DNA from: Verrucomicrobiota bacterium
GTDB lineage: Bacteria > Chlamydiota > Chlamydiia > Chlamydiales > JAEYWL01
NCBI GenBank assembly: GCA_023428915.1
Contig: JAEYWL010000026.1
Coordinates: 1-25,342 of the forward strand
Reading direction: 5' to 3'
DNA length: 25,342 nt
Position numbers and translations under genes: made by a program. Positions 21,628-25,342 of the stretch are shown here, in pieces (within the stretch, counting starts at the first letter, position 1; the number at the start of each line of letters is the position of its first letter). Below the pieces are notes generated by a model that saw nothing but the letters and a program-made list of their open reading frames with translations, was not told the origin of the DNA and did not search any database.

Positions 21628-24600
21628 ATGACTCAGCCAGTTGAAAAAGTATGCCAGGTTTGCAATTCCCGCTATTTTATAGAGCTTGGCGCTGCGCCAA
21701 AATTTTGCCCTTTTTGCGGGGCTGCTTTTGAAGTAAGTTCTGCAAGTACTGCAGGCCTCTCGTTGGAAAAAACTGCTCTTGAAAATGTAACCTTAGTGCA
21801 TGGGCATACGCCTGCCACTGAAGAAGTGCAATTCAGCATCGGCCCTTACCAGATTATGCATCGGATTGGCCAAGGAGGCATGGGCGAGGTCTTTCTGGCT
21901 TATGACACGACTTGCGGCAGACGCATTGCGTTAAAGAGAATCCGCACTGATTTACTGGAGCATAAACAGCTATTTAAGCGTTTTTTAAAAGAAGCCCGGA
22001 TCACCAGCCAGCTGACCCACCCAGCAATTATTCCGATTTACGCCATTCACGAACAAGCTGACCTTCTTTACTACACTATGCCTTATGTTGAGGGAGAAAC
22101 ACTTAAACAAATTATCCGCAGAACCCGCCTGCAAGAAAAAAAGGGCGAGAAGCTGGATCCGTTTGGCGGCTCTATCCCCTCTCTTATCCGCAGCTTAATC
22201 AGTATTTGTCAGGCTGTAGCCTATGCGCATTCAAAGCACGTCTTGCATCGCGATCTTAAACCGGAAAATATTATTGTTGGTAAATTCGGCCAAATCTTGA
22301 TTTTAGACTGGGGCTTGGCCAACATGCTTCATGGTACTGATCACGATGCCAAAGACATGCCCGAGGAAGAAGAGACTTCTTTGCATGGCTTGACCCGCTT
22401 TGGCAAAGTTGTCGGAACGGTGGCCTACATGTCGCCTGAAAGGGCTACCGGCCATCCAGCTACCATTCAAGGCGACATTTATGCCTTAGGCGTCATTCTT
22501 TACCAGATGCTGACCTTGCGGCTCCCTTTTCGACGCGGCTCCCTGCAGGAATTTCGCAAAACCATGCATGAAGAGGTGTATGCCGACCCTGCGGAAATCG
22601 CTCCTTATAGAGATGTGCCCAAAGTTCTCGCTGAAATATGCAAAAAATGCCTGGCTCCAGTAGAACAACGGTATCAAACGGTAGAGGAGCTTTTGCACGA
22701 TTTGGAAAGCTATATCGAAGGCCGCTCAGAATGGTTTTTAAGCGCTCAATTGCAAGTTGATAGAAAAACGGATTGGCAATTTCAGGAAAATGTGTTAATC
22801 GCAGAGCACATGGCAATCACGCGCGGCATGGAAACTGCCGATTGGGTAAGCCTGATGATTTCAAGAGCCTCGTTTACCGAGCATATTAAGATTGAAGCTA
22901 GAATCAAACTCCATGAGCAAAGTCATGGCATAGGCTTTTTATTAAGTATCCCCGAGGAAGAAGAACGGCGCAATTTAAACGATGGCTATTGCCTATGGAT
23001 AGGGGCGGAAGGGTACAAGTCGACCAAACTGCTGCGTTCAACTGTTGAAGTGCTTCACGCTTCAGATGTAAGTATCAAAACTGAAACATGGTATGCAGTT
23101 AAAATTGAGAAGATTGACAATAACTTGCACTTTTATCTGAATCAGCAGTTGCAATTTTCCTACGTCAGCCATCTGCCTTTAGCAGGGACGCATATTGGCC
23201 TGCTCAGCCGCGATGCCGAATTTGAGATCGAAAATTTTGATGTCTATACTGGCAGCCCTAGTGTAATGGTGAATTGTTTGGCAGTGCCTGATGCTTTTTT
23301 AGCACATAAAAATTATGCAGCTGCCCTTAGCGAGTACCGCCGCATCGGCTACTCGTTTAAAGGACGTGCCGAAGGTCGTGAAGGGTTGTTTCGTGCGGGA
23401 GTCACTCTGCTCGAACAAGCCAAAGATGCAGAAGACCCTAAAATAGCCCAGGAGTTTTTTGAGCTGGCCCTGTTAGAGTTTGAAAAGCTGCATAACACCC
23501 CTGGAGCTCCTTTAGAATATCTTGGCAAGGGCCTGGTCTATCAGACGCTTCATGAGTTTGAAGAGGAGATTAAGTGTTATACGCTTGCCTATAGGCGTTA
23601 TCCGCAGCACCCTTTATTAAAAGTAGTGCAGGAGCAGATTCTTTACCGCCTGCATGAAGCTTCGCGTCACCACCGCAAGGCTACCTATAATTTGCTTTAC
23701 CTGATGGTGCGGCATTTACCTCAAATGCTGGAGAGCAGCAATGTGCAGAAAATTGTTGCGAGTTTAAAGAAACATTGGGAAAAACTTTCCTTCTTTGAAC
23801 CGGAACCTAAGCAAGAAATTGCGGAATACCGGAATGCTGAATTTGCTGTACAGCTCGCCTTTTGGTTAGCAAAGCCTTACTTCATTGAAGAGATACTCCA
23901 ACAATTGCAGCGCTTTAAAGAGCCGCCGGCAATACTCATCGGCAATGCGCTATTTGCCTTAATGGAACTTGGTTCAGAGCAATATGCAGCAAATCAAATT
24001 GCAGAATTGCAAGCACAATGGCAAGGACAATCCGCTCTTCTTGATGCCCGTTTAGCAGATTTCGCCCCTGTTCTCGTAAGCCTGCAAAAGGGGCTTGCGG
24101 CTGGCATTGATGCTTTCTTTATCACACAACACACATCCCTGGACATCTCTAATTATAGAATTCTATGCTGGCTTTTTGAGCGCAGTTTGATCGACAAAAA
24201 TGAAATGGCAGCCAAACATATTCACGATAGCCTAAACAGGCTGCATTTAACAGAGGAGCAGCAAAGTAAATTGGATTATTACCGTGTCTGGTTCTACTTA
24301 ATCACCAGAAACTGGAGCGGGGCCGAAACTATTTTTGATAAATACCCCCTGGAAATCCTGACAAGTGAAACAAATCCCCTCTTCTTTTTTTATGGCATAT
24401 GGTTGCAGGTAACTGAGAATCAGGAAATTGCCGCTGCACACTTTTCCGGAATCTTTGATGTTGCCTATCCGCGCTCTTGGGTTGTAGGCGCCCATTATTT
24501 AAATGGAAAAATGGGCAGAGAGGGCAAATGGCTTGCTAAAGCATTCCGCTGGGAAAGGCGCCAGCTTTATCGTCAATTGACCCTATTTTACACTTGCATT

Positions 24601-24666
24601 GGCGATGAGCCGCAAGCACAAAAAAACCAACTTTTGGAGCAAAAGGAATATGTTGCCATTGAATAA
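21628..24666 (+). CDS. pknD: PknD-type serine/threonine protein kinase with Zn ribbon, lectin-like and TPR-like regions
   Basis: 1012 aa, similar in plan to chlamydial PknD (CT301, about 930 aa). Order of parts: a Zn ribbon at residues 9-31 (CQVC ... CPFCG); a protein kinase domain at about 74-340 with glycine loop GQGGMGEV (81-88), ATP-binding Lys103 (IALKRIR), HRDLKPEN (His207, Asp209), DWGLA at 227-231 in place of DFG, and MSPE instead of APE; a beta-sandwich, concanavalin-like region (about 390-560, FLLSIPEEEERRN, WYAVKIEKIDNNLHFYLNQQ); then TPR-like repeats (about 560-1000, AAALSEYRRIGYSFKGRAEG and FEEEIKCYTLAYRRYPQHPL). No transmembrane segment was found. Asp209 and Lys103 suggest activity. 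It phosphorylates Ser/Thr (in Chlamydia also Tyr) and the C-terminus probably binds partners. The NUDIX gene overlaps its 3' end. Confidence 0.92.
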   Translation: MTQPVEKVCQVCNSRYFIELGAAPKFCPFCGAAFEVSSASTAGLSLEKTALENVTLVHGHTPATEEVQFSIGPYQIMHRIGQGGMGEVFLAYDTTCGRRIALKRIRTDLLEHKQLFKRFLKEARITSQLTHPAIIPIYAIHEQADLLYYTMPYVEGETLKQIIRRTRLQEKKGEKLDPFGGSIPSLIRSLISICQAVAYAHSKHVLHRDLKPENIIVGKFGQILILDWGLANMLHGTDHDAKDMPEEEETSLHGLTRFGKVVGTVAYMSPERATGHPATIQGDIYALGVILYQMLTLRLPFRRGSLQEFRKTMHEEVYADPAEIAPYRDVPKVLAEICKKCLAPVEQRYQTVEELLHDLESYIEGRSEWFLSAQLQVDRKTDWQFQENVLIAEHMAITRGMETADWVSLMISRASFTEHIKIEARIKLHEQSHGIGFLLSIPEEEERRNLNDGYCLWIGAEGYKSTKLLRSTVEVLHASDVSIKTETWYAVKIEKIDNNLHFYLNQQLQFSYVSHLPLAGTHIGLLSRDAEFEIENFDVYTGSPSVMVNCLAVPDAFLAHKNYAAALSEYRRIGYSFKGRAEGREGLFRAGVTLLEQAKDAEDPKIAQEFFELALLEFEKLHNTPGAPLEYLGKGLVYQTLHEFEEEIKCYTLAYRRYPQHPLLKVVQEQILYRLHEASRHHRKATYNLLYLMVRHLPQMLESSNVQKIVASLKKHWEKLSFFEPEPKQEIAEYRNAEFAVQLAFWLAKPYFIEEILQQLQRFKEPPAILIGNALFALMELGSEQYAANQIAELQAQWQGQSALLDARLADFAPVLVSLQKGLAAGIDAFFITQHTSLDISNYRILCWLFERSLIDKNEMAAKHIHDSLNRLHLTEEQQSKLDYYRVWFYLITRNWSGAETIFDKYPLEILTSETNPLFFFYGIWLQVTENQEIAAAHFSGIFDVAYPRSWVVGAHYLNGKMGREGKWLAKAFRWERRQLYRQLTLFYTCIGDEPQAQKNQLLEQKEYVAIE

Positions 24667-25198
24667 CCAGCAGCCTAAAGTGACTAATACTGAATTGCTT
24701 TTTGATGGTTTTGTAAAAATACGCAATGATATTCTTACCTATGCAAATGGGCATACACAGCCTTATTTTGTGATGGAGACCCGCTCTGATGCTGTAATCG
24801 TACTGGGCATTTTTGCCAACGGAGACATTCTGCTAAACGAAGAATTTCGGCATCCTTGCAACCGCACGCTTTTGTGCTTGCCTGGCGGTTTTCTTGAACC
24901 TGGGGAAGAAATCATTGAAGGAGGCAAGAGAGAGTTCTTTGAAGAAACCGGCTATCAAGCCGAAGGCTATGAGTGGATTGGCAGCTCCTACCCTTTTCCA
25001 GGAATTTGCAGCCAGCAGCTGCATTTCGTGCGCGCCAGGAATATTTTCCTCGCCGGAAATACGCAAAAGGAACCCTCCGAAATTATTCAGAACGTGCGTC
25101 TTACTCAAACAGCTTTAAGGGAAAGAATAAAACTATCGGAAAATATTGATGGTATTTTGTGCACCTGCCTTTGTTTCCACGAACTTAGACAATATTAA
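24650..25198 (+). CDS. NUDIX hydrolase (ADP-ribose pyrophosphatase-like)
   Basis: 182 aa with start at 24650; an in-frame ATG 51 nt earlier is less likely. The Nudix box is GGFLEPGEEIIEGGKREFFE followed by ETGY, matching GX5EX7REUXEEXGU with all the metal-binding glutamates. Upstream strands FDGFVKIRNDILTYANGHTQ, VIVLGIFANGDILLNEEFRH and PCNRTLLCLPGG fit the ADP-ribose pyrophosphatase (NudF) type, which hydrolyses ADP-ribose or nucleotide sugars. The exact substrate is not certain. The start overlaps the pknD stop by 17 bp, so translation is coupled. Its TAA stop is part of the TTAA that begins the repeat at 25195. Confidence 0.85.
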   Translation: MLPLNNQQPKVTNTELLFDGFVKIRNDILTYANGHTQPYFVMETRSDAVIVLGIFANGDILLNEEFRHPCNRTLLCLPGGFLEPGEEIIEGGKREFFEETGYQAEGYEWIGSSYPFPGICSQQLHFVRARNIFLAGNTQKEPSEIIQNVRLTQTALRERIKLSENIDGILCTCLCFHELRQY

Positions 25199-25230
25199 AA
25201 CCCAACTTGCTACCTTATATTAAGTCGGAA
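25195..25230. repeat. Partial copy 3 of the TTAA palindromic element
   Basis: TTAAAACCCAACTTGCTACC starts at 25195 and matches the reverse complement of the right ends of copies 1 and 2 (allowing two changes), continuing for about 33 bases (about 27 identical) through ATATTAAGTC. Only one end is present; the rest is missing. It abuts the NUDIX stop codon. Confidence 0.75.
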
Positions 25231-25246
25231 TCAGGCGCTTAAAAAC

Positions 25247-25342
25247 CAAGTTGCGCCCCTAAATCACGCTTGAACATTGCCGAACTTGACAAGTGAAAGG
25301 ATAAGTCCCGAAGAGCCAAGTCGTGACTTGGCCGAGGGGCTT
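25247..25342. repeat. Right arm of 96-bp perfect inverted repeat
   Basis: Exact reverse complement of 19-114. TTAA at 25239-25242 marks the inner boundary. It runs to the last base of the window, so its outward extent is unknown. No gene is encoded in it here, whereas the left arm encodes the end of rlmK. Confidence 0.95.

Noticed and set aside
1..25342. CRISPR array, tRNA, rRNA or prophage genes.
   Set aside because: None was found: repeats are not regularly spaced, no cloverleaf or rRNA stretch was recognised and there are no phage structural or integrase-like products.

Overview
The window most likely comes from a chlamydia-related (environmental, Parachlamydiales-type) bacterium. Three things point there. 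First, the minus-strand order ssb - pepA - (small lysine-rich ORF) - holA - yraL/rsmI-like matches the ssb-pepA-hctB-CT047-CT048 block I remember from Chlamydia. Second, a 1012-aa PknD-type kinase is present, with an N-terminal Zn ribbon, a DWG motif in place of DFG, a lectin-like domain and TPR-like repeats. Third, there are several eukaryote-like proteins: a SET methyltransferase, a secreted caspase-like protease and a cytochrome P450. This assignment is inference; the window contains no rRNA or tRNA gene.

Layout. 1-2.6 kb: a RlmK-type rRNA methyltransferase, two tandem paralogous lipoproteins, a strong bidirectional terminator and a secreted chalcone-isomerase-like protein. 2.7-5.0 kb: an envelope gene run (anchored thioredoxin, DUF6790-type membrane protein, secreted GP-repeat beta-helix protein) meeting a convergent secreted beta-rich protein. 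5.2-7.4 kb: an unrecognised 353-aa protein, a GlsB/YeaQ-type membrane protein and the SET protein. 7.4-12.6 kb: a minus-strand run transcribed holA, rsmI-like, class V aminotransferase, P450, SIMPL. 12.6-16.0 kb: a small lysine-rich ORF, an aspartate-semialdehyde-dehydrogenase paralogue lacking the catalytic Cys, pepA, a palindrome-rich intergenic region and ssb. 16.2-18.7 kb: the caspase-like protease, a duplicated DUF192 protein and two small hypothetical genes. 18.8-25.2 kb: two tandem paralogous Ser/Thr-rich, probably disordered proteins, then pknD and a NUDIX hydrolase.

The most striking non-coding signal is a family of short palindromic elements bounded by TTAA and sharing termini close to TTAAAACYCRASTTGCKVCC. 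Two near-identical copies flank the lipoprotein pair, a partial copy follows the NUDIX gene, and longer relatives form a perfect 96-bp inverted repeat at the two ends of the window. The left arm supplies the last codons and stop of the methyltransferase gene. The ends of the window may simply be where an assembly broke at this repeat.

The main candidate for something undescribed in the coding part is the pair of tandem paralogues just upstream of pknD: a shared N-terminal domain of about 80-100 residues and divergent Ser/Thr/acidic tails. They could be secreted or kinase-targeted proteins; this is untested inference.
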